A stretch of 64,000 nucleotides of DNA from Betaproteobacteria bacterium (GCA_016208425.1 JACQYA010000068.1:1-64000), one strand, 5' to 3'. Positions 1-9,131 are shown, counted from the stretch's first letter. The notes: generated by a model not told the origin, from the letters alone. A program made the numbers and translations.

Positions 1-1129
1 CCCGCGCCATCATCGACCACGTATACGGATCGCCCGGCGCCCAGGTTGCCGCTTCCTGGGCAATATCCAGCGCCCACAGGGCATCGCGGGCGCCCGGAGC
101 GTCGTGCCGCCGCTTCAGCAGAAAATTGGCAAGCCGGGAAAAACTGCGAACCAGATAGTAGTCATCGCCGGTCTCGCGCGCGTAGTGGCGATGCTGGTCG
201 AGTTGCGCGCGAAGCGCCGGAACAGCACGCTCAGGTTCGCGGTCGAAGCTATCCACTAAAGGCTGTAGATCCGTTTTCCAATAGGGCGCAACCAGAGGCC
301 GTCCTGTTGCGCCCCGATGATCCGTTCGCTGATTCGCCGCAGGATAACGTTCGTCGAGCCAGTTGCGGACACGCTGCGCGGGTTCCCGACCGGCCATCGC
401 ATCGCGGAACGGCGCAGCCCACTTGTCTTTGGGAAGCGGGTACACGGCCGTAAGGAAATCGACTTCCGACAGCCACTCCTTCTTGCGCGCATCGCCGCTT
501 TTGGCTGCGGCGCGACCGTATTCGAGCAGCCCGAGAATCAGGGCGCGCGGTACGCCGCGCTCCGGCGCGCCCGCGTCGTCCTTCGGCATTCGCCGCAGAC
601 CGAAGAGCGCCAGTTGTACTTGTTCGCGCTGGCCTTTTTGGCATAGCGACATCCAGAAGGACAAGAGATCCCGGTTCGGCTGCGACAGCGCCAATGCGCG
701 CAAGAAGGCCGGGCGCGGGTTTCGGGAGGGGAAAACCGCCTGGGACTTGAGCCAGGTCGACAGCCGCGCGACATGCTCGGTGCACCATCCCCGCGAGCGG
801 GGCAGGTCGAAGGCCTGCAAGAGGCCGAAGACGTTCACAAGGGCGCGTGCGTAGGTTTTGGCGGAAACGCCACCGGGCAGTTCGCAGCTCTTCAACTGTT
901 GGGCCAGCCACGCGCAAAGAGAACCATCCAGATCTTCGTGCCGCGCCACGGGGAGAAACTGCGGCAGGGCTTGCGCGACCTCGGCACTCTCGTACCCACC
1001 GAGCCAGACCTTGCCATATAACAGACACTCAAGCGCTTCGAGAGGCTTCTGCGCAAACTCGTCCAGCCACTTTTGTACGGAGGAATCCATCGCCTTGGAC
1101 AATGGGATGGTCATGGCGGTCATGTTCAT
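1..1129 (-). CDS. Unrecognised protein, 3' end beyond the window edge
   Basis: An uninterrupted reading frame runs from ATG at 1129 to the left edge, at least 376 codons. I do not recognise the family. The protein starts MNMTAMTIPLSKAM, is soluble (no signal peptide or membrane segment seen), and is rich in Leu, Ala, Arg and Trp. The last visible part (about residues 290-376) resembles helical tetratricopeptide-like repeats, for example ARDALWALDIAQEAATWAPG. The start overlaps the stop of the upstream gene by four bases (ATGA), so the two are probably translationally coupled and act together. The overlap and the continuous frame make it a real gene. Function is open; a TPR-type scaffold or sensor is the most I would say. 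Confidence 0.75.
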   Translation of the reverse strand, partial: MNMTAMTIPLSKAMDSSVQKWLDEFAQKPLEALECLLYGKVWLGGYESAEVAQALPQFLPVARHEDLDGSLCAWLAQQLKSCELPGGVSAKTYARALVNVFGLLQAFDLPRSRGWCTEHVARLSTWLKSQAVFPSRNPRPAFLRALALSQPNRDLLSFWMSLCQKGQREQVQLALFGLRRMPKDDAGAPERGVPRALILGLLEYGRAAAKSGDARKKEWLSEVDFLTAVYPLPKDKWAAPFRDAMAGREPAQRVRNWLDERYPAANQRTDHRGATGRPLVAPYWKTDLQPLVDSFDREPERAVPALRAQLDQHRHYARETGDDYYLVRSFSRLANFLLKRRHDAPGARDALWALDIAQEAATWAPGDPYTWSMMAR

Positions 1130-2091
1130 AAGAAGTGGGCTGCGGCGAAGTCGTCACGGTCGGTATCCAGCCTCAACCATTCGAGATGAAACGCCCGCAA
1201 GGCCGAGAGATCGCCCGTCAGCGGGCGGGAGATATACCCGATGCGCCAGATGTGCTCGGGCCGGTAAGCCAGGAAGGAATGCACCAGCTCCAGACCCATC
1301 CGGTATTCGCTCTGGATTGCGGCGCACGCGAGGTTGACGGCACGACCGACCTCATATTGCGCGGCCTCGGAGCCGGGTTCAGGCTTGGGCGTTGGAAAGA
1401 AGAAGGGATTCAGGCGGCCGTCGATAACCGTAGGGATGGCAAAGCCGCTAACGCCCGCTTGCTTGTCTCGCATGACTTCGCCCACCGCGTATCGCAGCAG
1501 AAGAACCGGGATCGGGGGCATACCGGCAACCGGATTGAGGTGCCCCAAGCCCAGGTTGTCGCGCAGAGCATGCGGCCAATCGGCGCCCGCCGCTTCAAGG
1601 GTGTCTTCAACCGCAATTTCGGTTGTCGCAAAGGCCGGGCGACGATCCCGCCTCTCATTCCAGACATCGCAGACTCGGGCGAGTACCGCGTTGTCGCGAT
1701 TGTCCACGACCCGTTTGAATTCCTCCACATCGACCCCTGAATCCCTCAGCGCGAAGTTGGCATCCTCGATACGCAACAGGAGGAGGTTTTCCTCGATATG
1801 AGGCCAAAAATTGCTCGAATTTGCCGAACCGAACGTATCGGGAATATCGGGGTCGCCGGCATCGATTTCAAGATACGTCTCGGCGTATCGGGCGTGCGCC
1901 GTTTTTACCTTGTCGACTCCCGATACGTCTACACCTGCGAAGCCATGCGCGTAACGTACAAGGCGCTCGTCGCCAAGTCTTTCCTCCCATCGCAGGTTCT
2001 CAAGAACAGCGCGTTCCTCCGCTGAAGACCCGGTGCCGGCCAGACTGGTTGTAACGTATTTATCGAGCGTCGGAATGGCCGCAAGGTTCAT
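1126..2091 (-). CDS. Hypothetical protein (321 aa), coupled to the next gene
   Basis: A 321-residue soluble protein beginning MNLAAIPTLDKYVTTSLAG. I recognise no family, catalytic motif, signal peptide or transmembrane segment. The composition is mixed and acidic (many Asp and Glu), typical of a folded cytoplasmic protein. Its stop overlaps the start of the next gene (ATGA at 1126-1129). About 40 bp upstream lies the truncated end of another same-strand gene (2131-2293), so this was probably the middle gene of a larger operon whose front was lost when a pepN fragment was joined at about 2293. Position in a region with cas, transposase and toxin-antitoxin debris suggests an accessory, possibly defence-related, role, which is inference only. 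Confidence 0.75.
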   Translation of the reverse strand: MNLAAIPTLDKYVTTSLAGTGSSAEERAVLENLRWEERLGDERLVRYAHGFAGVDVSGVDKVKTAHARYAETYLEIDAGDPDIPDTFGSANSSNFWPHIEENLLLLRIEDANFALRDSGVDVEEFKRVVDNRDNAVLARVCDVWNERRDRRPAFATTEIAVEDTLEAAGADWPHALRDNLGLGHLNPVAGMPPIPVLLLRYAVGEVMRDKQAGVSGFAIPTVIDGRLNPFFFPTPKPEPGSEAAQYEVGRAVNLACAAIQSEYRMGLELVHSFLAYRPEHIWRIGYISRPLTGDLSALRAFHLEWLRLDTDRDDFAAAHFL

Positions 2092-2130
2092 GGCGATCTG
2101 CGTCGGACAGCAGGGGTAACGACATATTTT

Positions 2131-2293
2131 TTAAAGTGTTCCTGAATCGGAAGAAAAGAGGACGACCGCACACCCGGAAGTATCCGTGGCCTCCACATCC
2201 CAGTCAATGCCAACCTTCACCTGTCTCCGAACAATCGCCCGCTCGTCGCAGACGAGGAGCGCGTCTGCCTGGTGCCAGAGCGTGTCCCGCACC
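2131..2293 (-). pseudogene. C-terminal stump of an unknown gene
   Basis: The minus-strand frame ending at 2131 reads plausibly as protein only from about 2293 onward (about 53 residues, starting VRDTLWHQADALLVCDE and ending FSSDSGTL). Beyond 2293 the same frame runs antisense through the pepN fragment, so any longer ORF here is a chimera. I read it as the tail of a gene that preceded the two genes to its left on the same strand and was decapitated by the junction. Family not recognised. Confidence 0.45.
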
Positions 2294-2735
2294 GATCCGC
2301 TATCATCGCGGCTGTTCGTCTTCGAGTCCCGCACATGAGCCAAGCAACGCCTGCCCCCACCCGCCTTTCCGACTACACGCCGCCCGCCTGGCTGATCGAC
2401 ACCGTTCATCTGGATGTCGACATCCGCCAGGACGGAACCGTGGTCACGGCCACGCTGCACTGTTCCCGCAACCCGGCCGCAGCCGGCGACAGCCCGCTGA
2501 CGCTGGAGGGTGCCAACCTCGACAGCTCACCGCCAGCCAGTTGACGCTGAACAGACTACCGGGCAACGTCGTTCTGGAAACACGCGTCCGCCTTCGACCC
2601 GACAACAACACCCAGCTTTCCGGCTTCTACCGTAGCCGCGACGGTTACTTCACGCAGTGCGAGCCGCAGGGCTTCCGGCGCATTACCTGGTTTATCGACC
2701 GGCCGGACGTGATGGCGGCCTATACCGTCACGCCC
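2294..2735 (+). pseudogene. pepN: pepN 5' fragment (copy 1), frameshifted
   Basis: Near-identical to the start of the pepN copy at 5243, including upstream bases (gatccgctatcatcgc) and the segment RLSDYT-PAWLIDTVHLDV. The start is ATG 2335. After LEGANL a small deletion shifts the frame and a stop follows at 2544. The remainder of the aminopeptidase N-terminus ([31 protein letters not shown]) continues in another frame to about 2735, where it abuts the cas1 fragment. This copy retains the YRSRDG-type segment that copy 2 has lost. It has no active-site region and cannot be functional. Confidence 0.85.
2294..2735. repeat. Long direct repeat, left copy (pepN 5' region)
   Basis: Positions 2294-2735 match about 5207-5505 in the same orientation, apart from an internal deletion in the right copy between LEGANLE and YFTQCE and a small deletion in the left. 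The repeats bracket the cas remnant, IS1380 fragment and phd/vapC. They are large enough to recombine and excise the 2.9 kb between them. Confidence 0.8.
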
Positions 2736-3101
2736 AGCCAGCCGCAGGCAGGCGGCCTGATTTTCGATCTTGCGCCGAACGATGCTGGCCCACGCCTGTT
2801 TGGCTAGCGGTCGTGCGATATCGAGTTGAAGGCGCAGCACGCGATGGGTGCGCGAATGCGGTAGAAAAGGCAGAAAAACACCGCTCGGCTGATGGTTGTC
2901 GCCGGTTGAGAAAAGGCTGATGCCGTATTCGGCGCAGGCCGACAGCACTGGGTGCGAGAGGTTGATTTCGCGGTGATTGAGCACGATGACGGCGATGTCC
3001 TCGAAGGGAATGAAAGCGGTCTGTTCCTGTTCGATGGCCAGCGAGAAATGTTCCCGCCGCAACCTGGACGGTCGGGAGATCATCACGCTACGCCAGCCCA
3101 C
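2735..3101 (-). pseudogene. cas1: cas1 (type II-C) N-terminal fragment
   Basis: From GTG 3101 the protein begins MGWRSVMISRPSRL and continues with IPFEDIAVIVLNHREINLS, ALSRPLAK-like DIARPLAKQAW and KIENQAACLRLAG. This is the characteristic N-terminal beta-domain and linker of type II Cas1, the spacer integrase of CRISPR adaptation. The homology stops at about residue 122, where the frame runs into the pepN repeat. The catalytic Glu, His and Asp of the C-terminal helical domain are therefore missing. The start overlaps the end of the cas9 remnant by 14 bases, the order and overlap expected in a cas9-cas1-cas2 operon. No cas2 or CRISPR array follows. Confidence 0.85.
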
Positions 3102-3240
3102 GACGCGGCTCCGGCGGGGCGGGGTAGACGTTGCCGAGGACGTCGACGTGGAATTTTTCGACGGATAGCGCGGTTTTTACACCAACTCGCATCAAGCCAT
3201 CCTTGCCAACCACAGTGTTACGGTCATGCGCCCACAGCCC
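3088..3240 (-). pseudogene. cas9: cas9 (type II-C) C-terminal remnant
   Basis: The frame ending at TAG 3088 encodes GKDGLMRVGVKTALSVEKF followed by VDVLGNVYPAPPEP. This matches the extreme C-terminus of II-C Cas9 proteins, where the Neisseria enzyme has G-IGVKTALSFQKYQIDELGKE and a basic Pro/Arg tail. Only about 45 residues survive. The rest (RuvC, HNH, REC lobes) has been replaced upstream by the truncated transposase. Identification rests on the VGVKTALS-EK core plus its overlap with a cas1 start. Confidence 0.75.
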
Positions 3241-4270
3241 CACAGAGCCAGTAGTTCGATCACAACCAGAGTAGTACCCAACACCACATAGCGCGGGTTG
3301 TCGCCCAAAGCCACGACCTCCGCCTTCCCCGCCACGCGAACCGCTTCGGGCCAGGAAACCGCCCGATACCCGACATCGTCGTACAACCGTGTCGCCGCAG
3401 GCTCGGGGTTCCCCAGCCGCCGGGCGTTGGTGCGGCGCGTCTGGTGCAGCGCACGGGCCTGCTCCAGCAAGGGCTTGGCCTTGGGCGAGAGCACCTTGTT
3501 GCCGGCCAGGCCAAAGAGGAAGTCCAGACGCGCATCGGTTTCGCACAAGGCCATCAGCTCGGGATTCGAGAAGCGACCGTCGCCGCGCAGGATGATGTGG
3601 GTTTCTGGCCAGGCCTGACGGAGCAAACGCAACACCCGCTTGATGATGGCCGCGTTCCCCTTACCGGTCGGGCGCTTGCCAGGACGCAAAACGGCGGTGA
3701 TGAACTTTCCGGAAAGTCCTTCAAAGAGGAACAGCGGCAGATAGCAGTGATGACCATAGTGGTGGTGGTAGAACGCCAGCTCCTGCTGGCCGTGGGTGGC
3801 GTCCCCAGAATGGTCCATGCCCGGCACGATCACGGCAGGCGCCTTGGCATAGCCGGCAACGAAGGCCCCGACGAAGCACTTGGCCAGACGGTAGATGTCT
3901 TGGCGCGATACGCTGTTCTCCGGCCGGGAGAGCGTGGGGCCGGAGGCCAGTTCATTCCCTTCGGAAAGCGGGGCGCGACCGACCGCCAGCTTGAACATCG
4001 GATCGCGGCGCAGCGTGTTGGCGCCGTTGCCGTCGGCGTAACCGCTCGCCGTCTGGAATATCCGCTGGCGGAGCAGGCCGGCAAGTGAATGGTCGATATA
4101 CGAGGCATGGCGCTTGTCGTGAATTGCCTTGACCAAGCGGGGAATCAGGCCGGCCTGGAGGTCGGCGCCGCGCAGCAGCAGGGCGCCAAAGCCGGAGGAC
4201 ATCGCCCCGCCGTCAAACTCTGCTCGAACCGTAAATCCAGCACTGGCGGGAAAGCGAAGCTGCGTTGGGA
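3192..4270 (-). pseudogene. IS1380-family transposase, truncated
   Basis: The frame encodes an IS1380-type DDE transposase. Reading from upstream of the first ATG (4202) it has NFIPTQLRF, FDGGAMSSGFGALLLRGAD, YIDHSLAGLLRQRI, ASGYADGN, MDHSGDATHGQQE, YHHHYGHHCYLPLFLFEG, LRPGKRPTGKGNA, LRGDGRFSNPE and FGLAGNKVL. Homology fades after GDNPRYVV; the usual C-terminal part with the third catalytic acidic residue and the CARGNCEN-type motif is absent. No usable start codon lies between the upstream in-frame TAA (4295-4297) and the homology start, so the 5' end is probably damaged too. I could not identify terminal inverted repeats. The element is inactive and fused at its 3' side to the cas9 remnant. 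Confidence 0.85.
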
Positions 4271-4427
4271 TAAAATTGTCCGTGGGCGGTCTCGTTTGAG
4301 CTTCTTACGGAGCGTTATTGGCGCAACCCAAATTATATCAAATGGTTAAACGAGATTCGCCCGCTTTTATGAAACATTCGGGCTAAATACATGCTTCCCC
4401 GCTTGTTGCCGTACATGCGGATTATTA

Positions 4428-4439
4428 ATATGTACATAT
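4428..4439. promoter_or_regulatory. Palindromic operator before phd/vapC
   Basis: ATATGTACATAT is a perfect 12-bp palindrome 22 bp before the antitoxin start, in an AT-rich stretch, with a related GTACATG at 4411. Phd-type antitoxins bind short palindromes at their own promoter, so autoregulation is likely. Confidence 0.5.
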
Positions 4440-4461
4440 CCCGCCCAAACTAGGATCTGCC

Positions 4462-4698
4462 ATGTCCCAATCCCTGACCGCGACGCATCTGCGCGCCGAA
4501 TTGTTCAAGACGCTCGACCGGGTAGCAACGACCGGAGAGCCGATCGAGGTCACCCGTCCGGCGGGCAAGGTTCGCATCGTTGCGGCGGCTTCCGGCAACC
4601 GGCTGGCACGGCTTGTGCCGCATCCCGGCACGGTAACAGGCGACGCCGCCGACCTCGCCAACCGGGGATGGGAAAGCGCTTGGCAACCGGTGCTGTGA
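4462..4698 (+). CDS. Phd/YefM-family antitoxin
   Basis: A 78-residue protein beginning MSQSLTATHLRAELFKTLDRV, with TGEPIEVTRPAGKVRIVAA. This is the prevent-host-death antitoxin fold: an N-terminal DNA-binding dimer domain and a C-terminal tail that wraps the toxin. It should neutralise the downstream PIN-domain RNase and repress the operon through the palindrome just upstream. Its stop overlaps a possible GTG start of the toxin (GTGA at 4695-4698). It lies between the two pepN copies, so it arrived or was trapped with the inserted material. Confidence 0.85.
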   Translation: MSQSLTATHLRAELFKTLDRVATTGEPIEVTRPAGKVRIVAAASGNRLARLVPHPGTVTGDAADLANRGWESAWQPVL

Positions 4699-5081
4699 CC
4701 GTGACGCTCTATCTCGATACTCATGTACTGGTCTGGCTCTACCAGGACGGAGCGGCTCGCCTGACCGCGCGCGGCACGGCCGCGATCGATGGCGCGAACC
4801 GTTTGCTGATATCGCCGATTGTCGAACTGGAACTGGCCTATCTGCACGAGATCGGCCGAATAACCTGCCCGTCCGCCACCATCCTCGACACCTTGCGCCG
4901 CGATCTGGATCTGGAAAGTTGCAAGCTGCCGTTTGCCAGCGTCGTTGGCGCCGCCTTGCAGCAAAGCTGGACCCGCGATCCTTTCGACCGTTTGATCGTC
5001 GCGCAAGCCGCACATGGTTCCGCCCGTTTGCTGACGGCAGACCGGAGTATCCTGAAGCACTATCCGTTCGCTTATTGGTAA
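4695..5081 (+). CDS. vapC: VapC-type PIN-domain toxin
   Basis: PIN-domain ribonuclease of about 128 residues. The metal-binding acidic residues are visible: Asp in LYLDTHVLVWL, Glu in SPIVELELAYL, the Asp pair in DPFDRLIVAQA and Asp in LLTADRSIL. VapC proteins cleave tRNA or rRNA when not bound by antitoxin. I chose GTG 4695 because it overlaps the antitoxin stop by four bases and is in frame; GTG 4701 and ATG 4668 are alternatives. All catalytic positions are present, so the pair is probably functional. Confidence 0.85.
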   Translation: MTVTLYLDTHVLVWLYQDGAARLTARGTAAIDGANRLLISPIVELELAYLHEIGRITCPSATILDTLRRDLDLESCKLPFASVVGAALQQSWTRDPFDRLIVAQAAHGSARLLTADRSILKHYPFAYW

Positions 5082-5242
5082 GAAGCAATCATCCTGGAGA
5101 CCGCCACCGTCAAGGCAAGCTTGCCAGCGAAATACACCGTTCAACACCGTTTCGCGGCCAAGGCCGCTCCCACAATAGGCGCCGCTGTGCCCCATCCATC
5201 GATCCGCTATCATCGCAGCACTTCGTCAACGAGAATCCCTAA

Positions 5243-7706
5243 ATGGCCCAAGCAACAATCACCCGCCTTTCCGACTACACGCAGCCCGCCTGGCTGATCG
5301 ACACCGTTCATCTGGATGTCGACATCCGCCAGGACGGAACCGTGGTCACGGCCACGCTGCACTGTTCCCGCAACCCGGCCGCAGCCGGCGACAGCCCGCT
5401 GACGCTGGAGGGTGCCAACCTCGAGTTATTTCACGCAGTGCGAACCGCAGGGCTTCCGGCGTATTACCTGGTTTATCGACCGGCCGGACGTGATGGCCAG
5501 CTATACCGCTACGCTGCACGCCGACAAGGCAAGCTTTCCCGTGCTGCTCGCCAACGGCAACCCGGTGGCCGGTGGCGACGAGCCGGACGGCCGCCATTTC
5601 GCCACCTGGCGCGACCCGTTCAAAAAGCCCTGCTACCTGTTCGCGATGGTCGCCGGCAAGCTGGACGTGCTGCGCGACCGCTACACGACCGCTTCGGGAA
5701 GAGAGGTGCAGCTCGCCATCTACGTCGAGCCCGGCAAGCTCGACCAGTGCGACCACGCGATGGCCGCGCTCAAAAAGGCGATGCGCTGGGACGAGGAAAC
5801 GTTCGGCCTGGAATGCGATCTTGACCACTACATGATCGTCGCGGTCGGTGACTTCAATATGGGCGCCATGGAGAACAAGGGCCTCAACATCTTCAACACC
5901 AAGTACGTCCTGGCGCGCGCCGATGTGGCGACCGACTCCGATTTCGAGAACATTGACCGCGTCGTCGCGCACGAGTATTTCCACAACTGGACCGGCAACC
6001 GCGTCACCTGCCGCGACTGGTTCCAGCTTTCGCTGAAGGAAGGGCTGACCGTTTTCCGCGACCAGGAGTTCGGCGCCGATCTGCACGGCCGCGAGACGGC
6101 GCGCATCCGCGAGGTGCGCGGCCTGCGCGCCGCGCAGTTCCCGGAAGATGCCGGCCCGATGGCGCACCCGGTGCGCCCCGGCTCCTATCTCGAAATCAAC
6201 AACTTCTACACCGCCACCGTCTACGAAAAAGGCGCCGAAGTCGTGCGCATGATCCAGACGTTGATCGGCAAGGCCGCATTCCGGCGCGGCATGGATCTTT
6301 ATTTCCGGCGCCACGACGGCCAGGCGGTGACCTGCGACGACTTCGTCGCGGCGATGGCCGACGCCTCCGGTTTTGATTTCAGCCAGTTCATGACCTGGTA
6401 CCGTCAGGCCGGAACGCCGCGCGTCAAGGCGCGCGGCGAATACGATGCCGCCAACCGCCTTTATCGCCTGACGCTTGGCCAGAGCTGCCCGCCCTCGGCC
6501 GGACAGCCGGACAAAGCCCCGACGCTGATTCCGGTGGCCGTCGGCCTGCTCGGCCCGCAAGGCGCCGACTTCGACCTGGGTGACGGTCAGACCACCCGCA
6601 TACTGCACCTGACGCAGGCGGAACAGAGCTTCGTTTTCGGCGCTATCCCTGTCAAGCCCGTACCGTCGCTGCTGCGCAACTTCTCGGCTCCGGTGATTCT
6701 GGAACAGGAGAGCAGCGACGCGGATCTGGCGCACCGGCTGGCGCACGACAGCGACCCGTTCAACCGCTGGGAAGCCGGCCAGCAGCTTTTCGGACGCCTG
6801 ATCCTGGAGGCGGCGCCCGGTATCGCAAACGGGCAGAACGCCGGTTGGCCGGGCAGCGTTATCGGCGCCGCCCGCCAGGTATTGCGCGACAAGAACGCCG
6901 ATCCGGCCTTCGTCGCCGAAGCGCTCACGCTCCCCGGCGAAGCGACGCTTGCCGAGCGGATGGCCGTCGTCGACCCGGAAGCGCTGCACCAGGCGCGTTC
7001 CGGTCTCGCCCGCCACCTCGCCGCTGCGCTGGAAGACGATTTCGCCGGGCGCTACGCGGCGCTGGCGCCGACCGGCCGCTACCGCCCCGACCCGGCGGAC
7101 GCCGGCCGGAGACGCCTGCGCAACCTCTGTCTCGGTTACCTGAACGAGATTGACGAAACGCCCGATTCCCGCCGCCACCGCGTCGTCGCCCGCCGCCAGT
7201 TCGACACCGCCGACAACATGGCCGACCAGTTCGCCGCGCTCGCCATCCTCGCCAACGCCCCCGGCGAAGAAGGCAAGGACGCGCTGGCCGATTTCTACGA
7301 ACGCTGGCAACACGAGGCGCTGGTCGTCGACAAGTGGCTCGCCGTGCAAGCCGCCAGCCGCCTGCCGGATACGCTGCAAACGGTAGAAAGCCTGATCACC
7401 CACCCGGCTTTCGATATGCGCAACCCGAACAAGGTTTACGCGCTGCTGCGCCCCTTCGGCGCCAACCACCGGCACTTCCACGCAGCCGGCGGCAGCGGCT
7501 ACCGCTTTCTCGCCCGGCAGACCGCCCGGCTCGATGCGATCAATCCCCAAGTCGCCTCGCGGCTGGCGCGCTGCTTCGACCGCTGGACGCGCTTCGACGA
7601 CGGCCGACAAGCGCACGCGCGCGCCGCCTTGCAGGAACTCGGCCAAAAAGCCGGGCTGTCGCGCGACGTTTCCGAGGTGGTTGAAAGAGCGTTGGCGGCA
7701 GGCTGA
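5243..7706 (+). pseudogene. pepN: pepN, M1 aminopeptidase N with a 5' deletion and frameshift
   Basis: The gene starts at ATG 5243 with the aminopeptidase N-terminus (AWLIDTVHLDVDIRQDG). After LEGANLE about 120 bp present in copy 1 are missing and the frame changes, so this start yields only a nonsense extension to 5824. From [12 protein letters not shown] (about 5427) the correct frame is open to 7706. It includes the M1 exopeptidase motif GAMENKG (about 5862), the zinc site HEYFHNW (about 5971), and the C-terminal helical domain characteristic of PepN. A GTG at 5412 could start a 764-residue protein without most of the N-terminal beta domain; family members are about 870 residues. PepN normally trims neutral and basic N-terminal residues from peptides in the cytoplasm. 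Either a pseudogene or, less likely, a truncated enzyme. Confidence 0.8.
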
Positions 7707-7880
7707 ACCGGCACCCGCCTGAAAACCGCACGGATATGGGCTCTCCGGGCAACACCCCGGTAGATCGCCTATTTGGCGCGTTTTCCGGGAGAAAGGGCGG
7801 GAAACCGGGGACACAGCTTCTCCCGTTTTTTAACGGATTACCCCATTTATGTGTTGCGCAAAACGACCGAGTAAGCATTG

Positions 7881-9128
7881 ATGAACGACATTCTGCACGG
7901 CGCCACCGGTTACGCCCTGCTGCTCGCCGTCGCCTGGAGCATGGGCGAGCGGCGGTGCGCGGTTCCCTGGCGCACGGTGTTCTCCGGCATCGCGCTGCAA
8001 GTCGTGCTGACCGTGCTCTTTCTCCGCCTGCCGGCGTTCAAGCAACTCTTCCTGCTCGCCAACGACGGCCTGCTGGCGCTGGAGAAAGCGAGCCGCGCCG
8101 GCACCCGCTTCGTCTTCGGCTATCTCGGCGGCGGCACGATGCCGTTTCCCGAGACAACGCCCGGCGCCGGCTTCATCCTCGCTTTTCAGGCTCTGCCGCT
8201 GGTGCTGCTGATTAGCGCGCTGTCGTCGCTGCTGTTCTACTGGCGTATTTTGCCCTTCATCGTGCGCGCGCTTTCCGCACTGCTGGAGAAAACGCTCGGG
8301 CTGGGCGGCGCGGTCGGCATGTCGACGGCGGCCAACGTCTTCGTCGGCATGGTCGAAGCACCGCTGCTGATCCGGCCCTATCTGGCCACGATGTCGCGCG
8401 GCGAACTGTTCGTTGTGATGACGGCGGGCATGGCCGGCGTCGCCGGCACGGTGATGGCGCTGTACGCCAGCATCCTCGGCGCGGCGGTGCCCGACGCCTT
8501 CGGCCATATTCTCGTCGCCTCCTTCGTCAGCGCGCCGGCCGCCGTCGTCTTCTCGGTGCTGATGGTGCCGCCGGACGGCTCGCCCACCGGCCATGCGGCG
8601 GGGCTGCCGCAGTTCGCCGACAGTGCGATGGACGCGATCGCCAAGGGCACCGTCGAGGGCGTCAACCTGTTGGTCCAGATCGTCGCGCTGCTCGTCGTGC
8701 TGGTCGCCCTGGTGCATCTCGCCAACCAGTTGCTCGGCTTGCTGCCACAGGCCGGCAACGCGCCGCTTTCGTTGCAGCGCACGCTCGGCTGGGTGATGGC
8801 GCCGCTGGTCTGGATGGCCGGCGTGCCGTGGGCGGAAGCGCAGACCGCCGGCGCGCTGATGGGCACCAAGACGGTGCTCAACGAACTGATCGCCTACCTC
8901 GACATGGCCAAGCTCGGCGATGCTGAACTCGCCCCGCGCACCCGCATCATCATGACCTACGCGCTGTGCGGCTTCGCCAACCTGGGCAGCCTGGGCATCC
9001 TGATCGGCGGCATGACGGCGATGGCGCCCGGGCGGCGCGACGAGATACTTCGCCTCGGGCCGCGCACGCTGGTTTCGGGAACGCTGGCAACGCTGGCCTG
9101 CGGCAGCGTCGTCGGGATGGTGATCTGA
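7881..9128 (+). CDS. CNT-family nucleoside transporter (NupC-like)
   Basis: A hydrophobic protein of about 415 residues with roughly ten membrane spans. Family motifs include GYLGGGTMPF, FQALPLVLLISALSSLLFYW, GMSTAANVFVGMVEAPLLI, GTVMALYAS, EGVNLLVQI, GTKTVLNELIAY and YALCGFANLGSLGILIGG. Concentrative nucleoside transporters import nucleosides with protons or sodium across the inner membrane. Start chosen at ATG 7881 rather than the preceding in-frame TTG. The gene stands alone between pepN and a convergent hypothetical gene. Confidence 0.9.
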   Translation: MNDILHGATGYALLLAVAWSMGERRCAVPWRTVFSGIALQVVLTVLFLRLPAFKQLFLLANDGLLALEKASRAGTRFVFGYLGGGTMPFPETTPGAGFILAFQALPLVLLISALSSLLFYWRILPFIVRALSALLEKTLGLGGAVGMSTAANVFVGMVEAPLLIRPYLATMSRGELFVVMTAGMAGVAGTVMALYASILGAAVPDAFGHILVASFVSAPAAVVFSVLMVPPDGSPTGHAAGLPQFADSAMDAIAKGTVEGVNLLVQIVALLVVLVALVHLANQLLGLLPQAGNAPLSLQRTLGWVMAPLVWMAGVPWAEAQTAGALMGTKTVLNELIAYLDMAKLGDAELAPRTRIIMTYALCGFANLGSLGILIGGMTAMAPGRRDEILRLGPRTLVSGTLATLACGSVVGMVI

Positions 9129-9131
9129 GAT

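Noticed and set aside
249-1028. 259-codon minus-strand ORF at the left end
   Set aside because: It lies in a different frame within the open gene that runs from 1129 off the edge. The longer frame has balanced composition and a coupled start, while this one is Arg/Ala-rich noise.
2100-5240. A CRISPR array next to the cas remnant
   Set aside because: I looked for regularly spaced repeats of 24-37 bp around the cas1/cas9 fragments and found none.
5346-7814. Very long minus-strand ORF (822 codons) opposite pepN
   Set aside because: It is antisense to a recognisable M1 aminopeptidase. Its protein is Val/Ala/Arg/Gly-rich without any domain, typical of a GC-rich shadow frame.
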